Assembly: GCA_023055355.1 (NCBI GenBank)
Contig: JALJCS010000022.1
Span: 9,595,001-9,659,000, forward strand
Length of the DNA: 64,000 nucleotides
Direction: 5' to 3'
DNA from: Agelaius tricolor
Lineage: Eukaryota; Chordata; Aves; Passeriformes; Icteridae
Of the stretch, positions 25,491 to 37,400 are shown piece after piece. Both the position numbers and the translations under genes were made by a program. The stretch's first letter is position 1, and every line of letters begins with the position of its first letter. The notes beneath the pieces are model-generated. The model searched no databases. It was not told the origin of the DNA and saw nothing but the letters and a program-made list of their open reading frames with translations.

Positions 25491-26070
25491 CTGAAGAGAA
25501 TGGTTAATTTCAGAGCTGGTCTCTAAACAAGGAGTCCTGACAACATCCCAAGTTTCACATGCTGTTAGGAAAGATAATCTCCCCAGCTGGAAGGATGAGC
25601 TGCAGCTCCAACAAGGAGCAAAACCTGCAACCTTCCTGCAGCTGTGCTGCACAGAGGCAACCAGAAACTGTAGGCAGACACAGATTGTATCTTATTTTTT
25701 AATGGAAAACAGGCACAGAAATAAACTGGAAGCCAAGATGGCCAACTCCACCAAGGGAATCATAGGCTGAGTTAGGACTGATTCTCTCTCTTAATGGAGG
25801 AAAGAAAAGAATTTTCATTCTCAAGAGCAGCTCCAATTAATGGTAAGGCACGCTGGAAACTGGGCTTGAAGCTGTTCAAGAATGAGGTTTGGTTATCAGA
25901 ATATGAAGTTCCATGAAAATATCTCAGTACTCAGCAGCTAATGAAAAAAAGGAAACTGAATGTTGGGATGTTAGGAAAGAAATAGAGAACAAAACAAAGC
26001 AAGAATATCTTTATGTCAACTTATTAGTCTGTGGTAGCATGAATCTTGAATGCTATCTGTAGTTTTAGGG
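25491..26070. other. Non-coding stretch between two microsatellites
   Basis: This is unique AT-rich sequence of about 580 bases with no recognisable gene or transposon. Confidence 0.6.
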
Positions 26071-26227
26071 AAAGGGAGGGAAGGGAAGGGAAGGGAAGGG
26101 AAGGGAAGGGAAGGGAAGGAAAGGAAAGGAAAGGAAAGGAAAGGAAAGGAAAGGAAAGGAAAGGAAAGGAAAGGAAAGGAAAGGAAAGGAAAAAGGAAAG
26201 GAAAAAGGAAAGGAAAAAGGAAAAAGG
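26071..26227 (+). repeat. Compound (GGGAA)n-(GGAAA)n-(GGAAAAA)n microsatellite
   Basis: The array has three zones: GGGAA units (about 26078-26117), GGAAA units (about 26118-26190), then units lengthened by extra A's until 26227. The gradient suggests the array evolved by point change followed by local spreading. The open frames running through it on both strands are artefacts of the stop-free unit. Confidence 0.95.
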
Positions 26228-27717
26228 AATCTCTATACATGTAAGAAGGATAACCAAGATAATGCTGGATTCTGCACAGGCAGATCAGGATGGCTCAGTA
26301 TGGAAAGGGGTGGATGAAAGGGGCAGTATGAGAGAATACACATGAATTTCCTGGATACTCACTCCTGGTCTCTGTTCATGGAATTATGCAAGCAGGCATC
26401 AGAAGGAAAAGCTTCTCCATGCAGTGAAGATCTGCTGTGGAAACCTTTGCACCCGTCTATAAGTTCAAAAGATCAAAAGTCTTTAAGTGTTAGAAAAGTG
26501 GCTGCTTTAATTCAGAGAAGAAAAATCAGAGAGGAGAGCTTAGGAAGCCCAGAGGAACTAGATTTGATTTCTGTGAGGTCCCTGAGCATTGAATTGTTAG
26601 AGGTTAGGAAAGGATTTCTAAGAAGCACTAGCACAATCTTTGTCTGCTCATTAAGTCTTTTTCTCAGCCACATTTGGAGACAAAGTCCTGCGTTAACTGG
26701 GCCTCTCACCTGCTACAGCTGTGCCCGTGTTGTGTTAGATTCCCTTCAGTCCTGTAACAACCACCTCCACTGCCTGCATGAAGAGGTAACACTAAAATAA
26801 TTTGACCTAGCAGACATTTTTAAGCTGAAGTTTAGCAGCTGTAAACATGGGGCACTGGTACCCTGGGATTGACTGTCTGGTGTTCTTCATGCAGCAGTGA
26901 TCACAGAGTTATCTGCAAAAATCTGTTGTGAGAGAAACATCCAGACACAGGAACAGAGCTTAGAAAATGAGACACAGAGATCTTCAATCTCAGTCCCCTA
27001 ATATTCTAAGGACTATGTCACATAATCCCTTTTATAAACTGTTCAGGCTTCATTATGATTAAATTTATTGGCCTCCATTTTTCCTGGAAAGCTGTTCCAG
27101 AGCTTCACTGCTCTGCTGATTAGAAACCTTTTAATTTCCAAGTGAAATTTAATATGACAAGTTTATACTGTTCTGGAGAAGTGTTACAGTTGCTCTCCAC
27201 ACACACATCACAGAGCAAATACCAACAAGGGAAAAGAGCAATTCAAGTTAAAAACAGTAATAGCACAGAAGAATTGCTGGCTGAGAGCTTTCCTCCAATT
27301 TTAGATGCAGATCCCACTGCAACCTTTAATTCTTTGGTAATAAGCTACTACTAAGGGAACTGAGTCTGTTCAGATCAGCTCTGGTTTATATCTACAAATG
27401 CATAATAACCTCTGTCCCACTAATGAATCACTGGGGCTGTCATAACCCTAATGAACACATTTCTTCCTGAAGGTGTTGATCACCTAAAAGTGCTCGCTGG
27501 TTTTTCCTGCCTCCAGTGATGTTGTAGGTGTAAGCACATCTCCAGAGAGTTTACCTGCAGAGGCTGCACCAGAGAGAGAGCCCTGGAGCTGGAAAGGAGC
27601 AGAGTTTCTGTTCACAGCCCGTGGAGCAGCTGTGCCAGCTCACAGGGGAAGCTCTCACGTGCCCCAGGTGCGACCTCGCACAGGTTTGGTGCTGGGGGCT
27701 GCCCCGAGTGGGGCTGG
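26228..27717. other. Non-coding stretch, no gene seen
   Basis: This contains an open frame of 152 codons (26342-26800, plus strand) that starts with a proper ATG. I recognise no domain in it, and it lacks a Kozak-like context or splice framing. I leave it as chance. The rest is AT-rich unique sequence, slightly GC-richer toward 27550-27717. Confidence 0.55.
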
Positions 27718-27881
27718 AGCAGCTCCCCAGCAAAGTGGTGGGGTCACCATCCCTGGAGGGATTTAAGGCACAAAGCTGTGGCTCTTAGAGGCCTGGTTCA
27801 GTGCTTGGCAGTGCTGGGTTTAAGGTTGGATGTGATGATCTTAAAGGTCTCTTCTGACTGAACTGGTTCTGTCGTTCTGAG
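27718..27881 (+). mobile_element. CR1 LINE 3' fragment
   Basis: AAGTGGTGGGGTCACCATCC followed by CTGGAGGGATTTAAGG, then GGTTGGATGTGATGATCTTA, AAGGTCTCTTCTGACTGAAC and a final GTTCTGTCGTTCTGAG match the ordered landmarks of the avian CR1 3' region. The 5' side is truncated. It is diverged and non-coding. Confidence 0.85.
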
Positions 27882-28907
27882 GTTGGGTTGCTCAGCCACA
27901 GATCTGCATCTCCTATTTTGTCTCTGATTCAGCTCAGCCACGTTTCATGGGGCAAGAATTGTTCCTTCCACACCAGTAGAGTGTTGGACTTGGCCAAAAC
28001 CTTTGATCACTACAGAAACATTATTGTAAGTGATGCTTGCAGCTTGTTTGGATTGGAAACCCAAGGCTTTGTTGTAGGCACTTCTGTGTTCCTCCAAACA
28101 CAGTCAGGAGAGGTGGGTGACTCAGTATTCCCCCTAAACAGGCTATGGTCAGCCCCTTTCCAGAAGTAACCAGGAGTAAATGACTTTTAGTTACAGTTCC
28201 TGAAATTTAAAAAACATTTATGAGGCTCTTTACCGTGGGCTATTAAAAAAAAAACCAACTCATATTATACAACATTTTCAGAACAATGGAGCAAAAGAAA
28301 AAAGTCATCTTTTTCTCACCATGAGGTTCAACATTTTGTTGTTTCCAATGCCATTTCTAGCAATAACTGGAGGCAGATAATTTTGGAGGTAATTAACATT
28401 TCATTACCACTTTCTCACAGATTTACTGGCCAGGAGAAGAGCGACTTAGAGAAACCAAGAAAACACAGTTGTTGCTTGAGTCCTATCTCACAGAAATTGC
28501 ATTCGTTCCCTCAACTGATTAAAATCTCACTTTGTATTTGTATTTAGTTTTGTCCCACAGCTCTATCCCCCTTCAGACCCATTCCCTTTTGGTTTATCTC
28601 ATGCCAGTGGTGTCCAGACTCAGTCCTACAGGACATTGGGTCAGGCAATGAGATATTCCCCTAAGGACAGGGGTTTTGGATGCTGATGAATGGAATTTTG
28701 TTGTCTAAATCATCCCTCTCCTGGCTGGGTGCATGGGAAGACGGTAACCAGGGCTGATGATAAATCTCTCCCTCCTCAGCTCTCTTGAAAACTGTTCAGT
28801 CACCACTGAAGATGTCCTCTGGTCTCACAGGGAAGGTGGTCAGGTATCCTGAACATTTTACCAGTCACAACCCCCTTTTCCATAAGATATCATTCCTTTT
28901 ATTGATG
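27882..28907. other. Non-coding stretch, no gene seen
   Basis: This is AT-rich unique DNA with an A run near 28246-28255. No exon or transposon is recognisable. Confidence 0.6.
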
Positions 28908-29087
28908 TGGGAAAGGAAAGGAAAGGAAAGGAAAGGAAAGGAAAGGAAAGGAAAGGAAAGGAAAGGAAAGGAAAGGAAAGGAAAGGAAAGGAAAGGAAAG
29001 GAAAGGAAAGGAAAGGAAAGGAAAGGAAAGGAAAGGAAAGGAAAGGAAAGGAAAGGAAAGGAAAGGAAAGGAAAGGAAAGGAAAGGA
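28908..29087 (+). repeat. Long, nearly perfect (GGAAA)n microsatellite
   Basis: About 35 GGAAA units follow each other without visible interruption over 180 bases. It is the longest and purest of the three pentamer arrays in this part of the window. Purity suggests recent expansion and probable length variation between individuals. Open frames on both strands through it are repeat artefacts. Confidence 0.97.
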
Positions 29088-32000
29088 CATCCTCACCCCA
29101 AAAAGGAGGCAGCAAACACCCCCTTATTTCCTACTTTGGCCCAAAAATAAATGGTACCCACAGCAATGGCAGCTGCAGGTGCCTCTCCAGCTCCTTCTAG
29201 CAGAGATTTCCCAGGCTCAAACCCTGATCCTAAGAGAGGGAGATTATGGCAGTGTCTTTCATTAGCTAAGCTGAGGGAATAAGAATAGGCAAGTGCTACC
29301 AATTATATTTCAACACAAAGCAGTGCCCACTTAAGTGCAAGCTAAAGGCCACAGCTCCGTTGTTAACAGGGGTGTTCTCACAAAAAAAAAGAGCTTTGAA
29401 CACACTGGGAGCACTAAAGGGAAGATGTCTCGCATGTGCAATTACTCAACACATCTTTAAAACTGCGAACACTTGTTCACATGTGGTGAAAATTAGATCT
29501 GTGAGCACTTGGGGAAAAAAAAAAATCCCACCTGGCAGGCACACTCTTTTTCACTTTGGAGTTTTATAGGAGTTCTCAGAGCTTGTTGGTCCGGTGAGAG
29601 CTGAACCAAAGTCAGTGGAGGAAACTGTGAGGGAAGGAAAAGAAAATTCAGAGTAATGTGCTGGTTTTGTCCTAAGCTCAACAGGTTTTTGGATTCTTCC
29701 AGTCTGGCCCACCCTCAAAGAGAAATAAAGTAAAATTAAAATATGTATCTCTAGGTCTAAATATAAATATTGACAGTGCCTTGGCTTCTTTCTCTGCTGG
29801 CTTGGAATGCTGATGCCTTTGCAAGATTTTCCACCCTCTCCCACAGGTGGGTTTGCTCAGCAGGGTTCAGCAGGTCTGGGCTGCTCTAGGAAAAATGGTG
29901 CAGGATCCAATAATTCCCTGAGAATTCATTTCTTCTGTGTCACATAAAGTCAATCCTGAACTCCAATAATCACAAAGAGCTGATACCCTCCTTGGACAGG
30001 CACCACAGCTGGTGGGTAACTCACATTCAGAATGTTATTTTCAGGGGACAAAAAATGTCACTAATTAGCCAAGAAGCTTAGTCAGGACCACAGCTTTATA
30101 ATAGATCCTCCAGACTGTCTGTGAACACACCAAGAATTGGGTTTATGTCACATCTTTTCTGAATTTCATCACAGTGTTCCCCACTATACCTCTCCTGCCA
30201 TCATCTCAGGGAATACCTTTTAACTGGTTTGGATTTTCATTTTAATATTCAATATTCTGATGTTCCTAATATTATTTTGTCTCTCTGAGTCTTGATTTAA
30301 GTGCTTAGAGTAACACAGGGACACCAAACAACATGGGAAAACAACCACATATTTATTTGGCTGTTTCAATGTCCCATTTCCAAGTCAGGTCTGGAAACTT
30401 GGGCTTAGGTGTCCTAGCAGGTACCTGGCAGAAGAAAACACATCCAGGACAGGAAACCACCTTTATTCCATCTAAGGGAGAGATCTTTATTTCACTGACT
30501 CTTTGAACTGGAAAAAAAAAAAAATTGGGACTGGAGGCAGAGTTATTTATACAGCCATGAAAATTAAGAACTTCAATTTTCCTGACGAAAAACAAGAAGT
30601 AAAACAGTCCATGATGAAATCATGGATTTAATCCCTTTTTCCAGTTCAACATGCATTGCCTCAAACAAAGGGCCCATTTCTGGTGTGAGCAGTCAGGTAG
30701 AGGCACCAAGCTCTGGGTTGAGCTTCCCCCCACATCTGCTCCATGTAAATACTCTGACAAATGCTCAGTGCATCCAGTTCAACTGGATTTCCTACCACAT
30801 ACAAAATGACACTTTTAGCAGCCTCTTAAGCTTTTTGAAAACTTTGCAAGGAAGTAAAAAGCTGTATGGGGCTTAGCTGAGATGAAGACAGGCATTTTGA
30901 GCCAAAAAGCACAGAAAGTGTTGACAGTTTAAAGAAAGAAGGAAGTTGGAGAACAGATGAGATTTGACTAATATTTTTTTGGTCCATCCAGAGGCTTGTT
31001 ACAATTACCCCTTAATTTTCCCTCAGGGACTCATTACAGTCCAGATAGCAATATCTGTCTACTGTTGGTCTTCCTTTCTCTCTTCTAATGACAAAATGCT
31101 GATAGCCAGACATCATTCCAAACACATTTAGTTGTAATATAATAACTTGGAATAGCATCTGTGGCAGAGAGAGGCAATTTGATGGGCTGTGTTAGCCAGA
31201 GAAACTCAAAGTACTATCCCTGTTTAACATTTCCAGCCTGGAGTGGCCTGGGCAATAACCACAGTGATAGGAGAGCTCTAACAGCTACCATCAAAATACA
31301 GAACTTTTATGTTGGGACTAATTAGGTGATAAAAAAGTTGAGCTCTGTTCTACTGTTCCTTCTCTGCAATCTGCCACTATTTAATTCGTGGTGGAGCACA
31401 CTCAGCTGCATGAAAGGCAGACAGGGAGGTGTTTCTGCAAGGCAGCATGACACAAATGCTTGAAAGGACCCTTGGAGTGGTACAACAAGGCTCTCCCAAG
31501 TGCTTGGGAAACAGCAAGCCCCAGCTACAAGCTGCCTTATCTGAGTTGTCAGCACAGAAAGAAGAGCTTTGAGCACTGATTCTTTACTGTGGAAATTTCA
31601 AAAGTGATGACATACGGAGGGAGTCGTGTTTCTTCCCCTGGGACTTGTTTGTAATGCCAATTTAGCAGATGATGTGGCAATTACACCGAGTTTGGTCACA
31701 TAGAAACGTGTTCTTGGATGTGGGTATATTGCTAACAGCTGTTGGTAGTATGAAGAAAAATTTGCATTGCTGAAAACTAAATCCGAGTTAAAATTGAACA
31801 CTTGCAGCCATAAAAAATTAAATAAGAAAATCAGCTCAGAAACCCTGCAAAGAGACAAGGGCCCTCTGTGTTGGTTCATTCATTAATTTTACTGGTTTTA
31901 AATGTAAATAGATCACAAGACTTGATATTATGCTATGCCAGAGGAAATCCCATGCCTAACCAGCAGTAAATTCTTTTTCCATGTGACATTTGAAGATTGT

Positions 32001-32261
32001 GGCTCAGAACCTAATATCAGACATGCTGAAAGATTTTGGAAACATATCACTGCAAAACAAATTGCACCAAATAAAAATTTGTTCCTCTCTCTATTTTAGA
32101 GACTTAGAAATGGATCTTTTGAAGTGAAAAACATGGAAACTTCTGCATCAGCAGTGGTCATACTTCATTGCCTTTATTTCTCTTCTGGTTTTTTCTGATG
32201 TCCCATTCTTGGATTTGTTTTTGTGCATCGCTCAAAGCAAACAGCATCTATTTAATGGAGG
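29088..32261. other. Non-coding stretch, no gene seen
   Basis: This is AT-rich unique sequence with A homopolymers at 29514-29525 and about 30512-30524. No exon is recognisable. A CpG-retaining block at 31597-31860 is listed separately. Confidence 0.6.
31597..31860. other. Possible conserved non-coding element
   Basis: At least five CpGs (ATACGGAGG, GTCGTG, ACCGAG, ACGTG, TCCGAG) are kept within about 180 bases of otherwise CpG-poor DNA. The stretch is free of simple repeats and transposon motifs. This composition can mark conserved regulatory DNA, but I cannot test conservation here. Confidence 0.18.
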
Positions 32262-32600
32262 CTTTTGTAATGGATCTAAATAATTTCTGTCCTGCTCCCC
32301 ATCTTTTCATCCCCCAGCCTGGACTGACACCAAGGTTTGCCCTGACCCAGGTACAACACCAGCTCTTGGTCCTGTTGCACCTCATGAGATTCCAAGGCCC
32401 CACTTCTGGAGCTTGTCCAGGTCCCTGTGGATGGGATCCCACCCCTCAGGTGTGTCAGCAGCACCTCTCTGATCTCTTGGAGTCGTTCAGATTCGCTGGG
32501 GGTGCCCCCAGTCCCTCTGTCTGTGCCATTAATGGAGATATTCAATGTCACTGTGCCCCCTGGCACGCTACAAATCCTCTGCTGCTGAACACTACGTGAT
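32262..32600 (-). mobile_element. CR1 LINE with decayed reverse-transcriptase remnant, antisense
   Basis: Read on the minus strand, the stretch contains the CR1 pol 3' coding region and its well-known nucleotide landmarks: GGGACCTGGACAAGCTCCAG, AAGTGG, ATCTCATGAGGTGCAACA and CAGGCTGGGGGATGAAAAGA. The conceptual translation keeps pieces of the RT C-terminal region (LNISINGTDRG near 32540, then YLGQGKPWCQSRLGDEKMGS near 32300) that correspond to LNIFINDID and LGRGNP-x-YQYRLGDE in typical bird CR1. The catalytic region upstream is absent and the copy has deletions, so it is dead. It is the only CR1 here that retains coding sequence. The minus-strand open frame at 32276-32641 is this remnant. Confidence 0.85.
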
Positions 32601-33880
32601 CCCTGGCACTCATAATCCAAAATTAGAGGATTATTCATCATTTACTGCCAAAGAACTGGGTGTTTAGATATTGCTTGTTGGTTCAGGACAATTATACTGG
32701 GAAGTGATAGCTGTTTTCCTAGCACTGGTGGCAGCCTCCCCACTGGGCCTGGGAGCTCACATCACTGCTGCCATTGCAAACCTCTGGAACACCTTTTACA
32801 AAATATTTAATCCTTTAAAAAGAAATACCTCATAAAGAGATATTGAAATTTTATTTTTGCTTCTTTTTTTTTTTTTAAACTTCTTATGTCCAATATTTAT
32901 TCAAACCCCACTGGAATAGCTCAGTACTTGAGCTCAGAGTGCTTTGCATCCAGGCTGTTCATCCTGGCAAAATGACTCCCCCAGCCACATCCCTGCAAAG
33001 CTGCAGGGATGCTCTTGGACATGTTCTCTGCTCCACAGCTGTGAGGCAACCCCACAGGTTACTGGGGTAGAACACTGAGAATTCTGGAGCAGGGAGAGAC
33101 ACACCAGGGACAGGAAAAGGTCCCACAGTGCAAATTTTGCTCATGAAGTCGAAGAGAAATGAATCATTCTCAAACAGTAGACATCTAAAGGTTGGATGGA
33201 ACAATTTCTAAATATTAGTCAGACCAAAAACAACACACTGCTGAAATAATGAGGGCATATAAGAAACCAACAAAAGCCAAGAGATTCAAAGTGGAAGCTG
33301 AAATTCCACTCTTAATTTAGGACTGTTTTCTTTTTTAAAGAATAGTATTCAGCTTGGTTGGGGCCATGTAAGGATGTTTTCATAAGGTTTTACAAAACAC
33401 AAGCAAAACTTTTTGGTCTGCTTTTCCTTTTTTTTTTTTTTTTTTTAATTTTTGTGCAAATGCAAAAGGAATGATTACTTAGGGGTTTGAATTTTAGGCG
33501 TGTTACTTACATAGCTCTAATCTTCACTCACAGACCTCATCAGCATTACACCAGGCTGCAAGGCACAAATTAAAGCCTCCTTTAAAGTTTATCATCAGAG
33601 GCAGAAAAGGCAGCAGATGGGAGCAGAGCAGGGAGAGCCAGGGCTGACGGTGTCCCAGCACTAATGGAGCACTGGGAGCACAATTCCTGGGTTGAAATGC
33701 CAGCAGAGATCCCCCAGAGCAACAGGAAGAACTGCAGGTGATAGCAGCAGGGGTGAAAACCTCACTTTGAAGGAAGAGAAAGTCTTGTTAGCACAGACTC
33801 AGGGTTTAGTGGAAATGGGTACCAATGACACACTGCAAACTCCAGAGGGGACTTCAGCCAGAGCAGGGAAAAATCCCGTT
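32601..33880. other. Non-coding stretch, no gene seen
   Basis: This contains T-rich runs at about 32865-32876 and 33429-33447 and otherwise unique sequence. No exon is recognisable. Confidence 0.6.
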
Positions 33881-34084
33881 CAGCCCTTCTCCATTTCTCC
33901 ATTTCTCCTCTTCCTGTTCAGCCCTTCTCCATTTCTCCTCTTCCTATTCAACCCTTCTCCATTTCTCTTCCTCCTGTTCAGCCTTTCTCCATTTCTCTTC
34001 CTCCTGTTCATCCATTTCTCCTCTTCCAGTTCACCCATTTCTCCTCTTCCTGTTCAACCCTTCTCCATTTCTCCTCTTCCTCCT
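33881..34084 (+). repeat. Pyrimidine-rich minisatellite, unit about 30 bp
   Basis: About seven imperfect units built from CAGCCCTTCTCCATTTCTCC plus TCTTCCTGTT repeat in tandem. Some copies lack or duplicate the CCATTTCT piece. In one frame the unit reads as a Pro/Ser/Phe-rich decapeptide. This explains most of the 289-codon open frame that spans 33692-34558. Confidence 0.9.
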
Positions 34085-34288
34085 GAGCTGGAGGAAAGGA
34101 ATTTTATTTGTATTTACCTTACAGCCTGCAGGCTGATTTGTATTTACACAAGGCCAGACACGGGGTGTGTTTACTGTGCTGTCACTGAGTTGTGCATTAA
34201 TTTGCAAACAGTCCCACTGGATTCAGCAGGGCTGCTCCTGGACATCAGGAATTACCCCAGCAGGACATCCCAGACAAATAAGAAAAGG

Positions 34289-34453
34289 GCTTTCTGTTCC
34301 CTTTTTCTAGATCTTTTTTCTTTTCCTCCTTCTACCTCTTTTCCCACCCCTTTTCCCTTTTCCTTTTTCTACCTCTTTTTCCTTTTTCTCATTTTCTTTT
34401 TCCTTTTTCTCTTTTTCTTTTTCCTTTTTTTCTATTTCCTTTTTTTTTTTTCT
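34289..34453 (+). repeat. Polypyrimidine tract
   Basis: About 165 bases are almost wholly C and T on the plus strand, with only a few A/G interruptions and repeated CCTTTTTC blocks. It ends in a T run at about 34440-34451. Such mirror-like homopurine/homopyrimidine DNA can adopt triplex structures. It also keeps one frame open, encoding mainly Phe, Leu, Ser and Pro, which is an artefact. Confidence 0.9.
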
Positions 34454-37400
34454 GTTGGGGAGTTGGACTCCCTGCTCCTCATACACCCCTTCCAATTCAA
34501 GATACTCAAAGATTTAACAATTCCACCATTCCAGGAGCTAGATTTTTTTGAAAAATAAGGATGCTTCTCACTCCAGCACCAGGATTAAATCCCAGAATGC
34601 CAGAGATGGGCAGAGACCATTAACTACAGCAGCAGGCTCTGAGCATCCCCTCTCCAACCCTGTGCCCTCATGGAGAGCATCTCATTCCTTCCCTTGGAAA
34701 GGCTCAGATCCCTGCAGGAAGGGATCCTCCCTCCTGGCACAGCCCTGCTTTGAGCTCTTTCTCTCCCTGCCCCTCAGAGCTTTGCTCTGCTGCTGCTGGA
34801 GGCTCTCCCAGCACAGAGGGAGGTGCTGCAGAGCTGTCCTGGGAACAGCTTTGGGAAAAGGTGAGCACTTCATCACCCAGAGCTGTGGCTCTGCACTGGG
34901 ACAGCTGGAAACAAAGCCATAATGAAAGCCACTAACACAGTAAGGCTCATGCATCAGATATGGACAGCTCTAATATTAATATTCTAATATTGCTGCTTTT
35001 TTTTTTCTTCCCCTTTTCCAAGCAGGAAGTTGTCGAAGCATAAATTTGGTTAAGAAAACATATCTTGCATCACTGCTCCAGGACTGACTTTGTTACTGGA
35101 TTGACATTGAAAAAACATCAATTCTCTGACATTTTAGAGCATGAATGGGGAGTTTGTAATTAGGTTTCATTTTTAATCACAGAAAGTTTTCAGAATTAAA
35201 GAATATACAATGTGTCCTGGGGCTAGCTGCATATTTTCCTATTGAATTACCTCTAATTCAGCCATTGAAATGGCAGGGAGAGAGCACTTGCATATTACAA
35301 CACAAAATGTCTGTCAGTCTGTCATTCATTTGGCTCTGCTCCACAGAACAAGTACTTTTCATTCAGGTGTGTTTATGATGAGTAAACTTGACCAGATGTT
35401 AGGTCTCCTTTGTATTTTAAAGTGTTTTATGGCCCACATTAATCAGCTGGAAAGGGCAGATCATTTATATTCCCCTGGACTTCTTTTCAGGTTCAAGCTC
35501 CCCCAGAGGAGCACGGGACTATATGAAAATCCATAGAAGGCAGAAATGAGCTATTGCAAATGTAACAATGCACAGCACAGGACTGAATAAATGGCTTTGA
35601 TTTACAGGATGGTTTCTGTAAACACTGAATGTTATGAACCTACAGATCCACTCCCTTAGCCACAAGGGAGATCAGAGCAATAATTGAAAGCTTTTGCTTT
35701 TCCTTGTAGGAGCAGTCCCTGTGATGCACACAGGTGAGAAAAGAGCTGTTGGCTTTTCACACACACTAACACACCAAAGTTCCCATACTTGAAGGCTCAC
35801 CCCTCTAGATGTCATTATTAAAGGATATTAAAACACATATCTCAAAGGGGTTCGGTCCTGCAGGGGTACAGAATAAATTGCTGATATTCCAAAAGCAGTT
35901 CTGGGATTTCTGCGCTACACAAAAAAAAAAATCAGGCTACAATTTTTAAAGGAATTTTGGCATCCAGGTGCTCTGAAAATGATTGGCAGCCCTGAAATCT
36001 CATTTTTGCTGCTGAGCTTGGAGCCCTCCCTTCAATGGCCAGCACAAGAGAGACCAGAACGTGCCCAGGCACACAGAGGGGAAATGCAAAGGCTGCACCC
36101 CAAACCAGTTTAACCTGGGGGAGGCTGAGGGCTGCACCTCAGATCATGAGCTCCATGCAGCTCCAGAGACCTCTCCAGTGTGAAGCACATTGCCATCACC
36201 AGCAACAAGGTGTTCTTTACTATCTGGCTGTGAAAACTAAGCTAAAAGTACAACATTTCAATGATTTTTCTCATTGAAGCTGCTGGCACCCGTGGTCAAT
36301 TCAGATCCCTTTGTACCTCAGTGCCTGAGAAACCACACATTTTGTGGGATTAATATTTAATTATTGCTGCTGGAATTTCTGCAGTACTGTGGCTGGAGAG
36401 GAACTTTCTACCCTCCAAATAATTTGCATTTTAGACATTTCATTTTGCAAACAGGAGTAGAGCTTAAAAAGGCTCCCTTTGAAGTTAAAAGAAACAGCAA
36501 TCTTAATTTTGCTTGATGCATGCAAACCACTGACAAAGTAGCCTTTAAAGAGCCCCACTCCCTCCACATTATTTGGGAGAGCTTTGTTTTCCCAGAGTCT
36601 TTTCTAGAAACATAAATCAGGGTTCCTCTCACCTCAGCTGGGACCAGGAAAAGCAGATATTCACAATCATCTGTTGAGAAGAAATTTACCTCCATTCCAA
36701 CCACTTGGATCGACCAATAAAGAAAAATGTAACACAAATAAGGCATAATGGTTCATAAATTAATTTACACAGATTAAATTGCTGTTGAAAGAGAAATCAA
36801 ATGAATGGAATATTAATCTCTAAGGCAATAATAGCAGATGTTCAAGCTATTAGGGGAAAATCTTATTTAATTCAGGTAAATTAGATTTCTTTGTAAGCAT
36901 CTCTGGGTATCTACATGGGCAGCTGACTTTGTTGAGGTAAGACATGGATGCTCTGGTACGTTTGATATTTTAAATCCTACATCAATCTTTATTATCATCA
37001 CCCATTATTATTTTTAGCAGCTAAAACACTAAACATCACAGGACAGATTTACCTCCAAGGCTACAGTTTTCAGGCTCATTCTAGTATTTGAGCTTTTTAT
37101 ATTCCCAACATTATTTTATCACTGGTAATGCAATAATAATAGATAAATTTGTAGTGAAGAAGTCATCAGACTGCTACAAATTGTCTTCATGATAACAGAT
37201 GACCTTTGAGAGTATTTTATCCAGTAAATAAATAAAAACAAGTCTGTTTCCACAGTCCAAACACTCCAAGAAAAATTTCCACCCTGGCAGCAGTGCAGGC
37301 AATGAGATGGAGAAAGATGAAAAAGGATTGTTTTAATTTGAACTATTGCAATAGTTACCACTTCTACAGGAACATTTTGATAATTTGACTCTCAAATTAG

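Noticed and set aside
28767..28836. Exon-like segment after CCTCCTCAG and before GTGGTC
   Set aside because: The donor is weak and the frame has no recognisable product. The only long frame continues into a microsatellite.
28785..29150. Long Lys/Gly/Glu/Arg-repeat and Phe/Pro/Leu/Ser-repeat open frames through the GGAAA arrays (also near 25236-25652 and 26016-26345)
   Set aside because: The pentamer contains no stop in any frame on either strand, so open frames are automatic and not evidence of a gene.
33692..34558. 289-codon open frame, the longest in the window
   Set aside because: It starts and ends in ordinary sequence but owes its length to the minisatellite and the polypyrimidine tract. 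No domain is recognisable.
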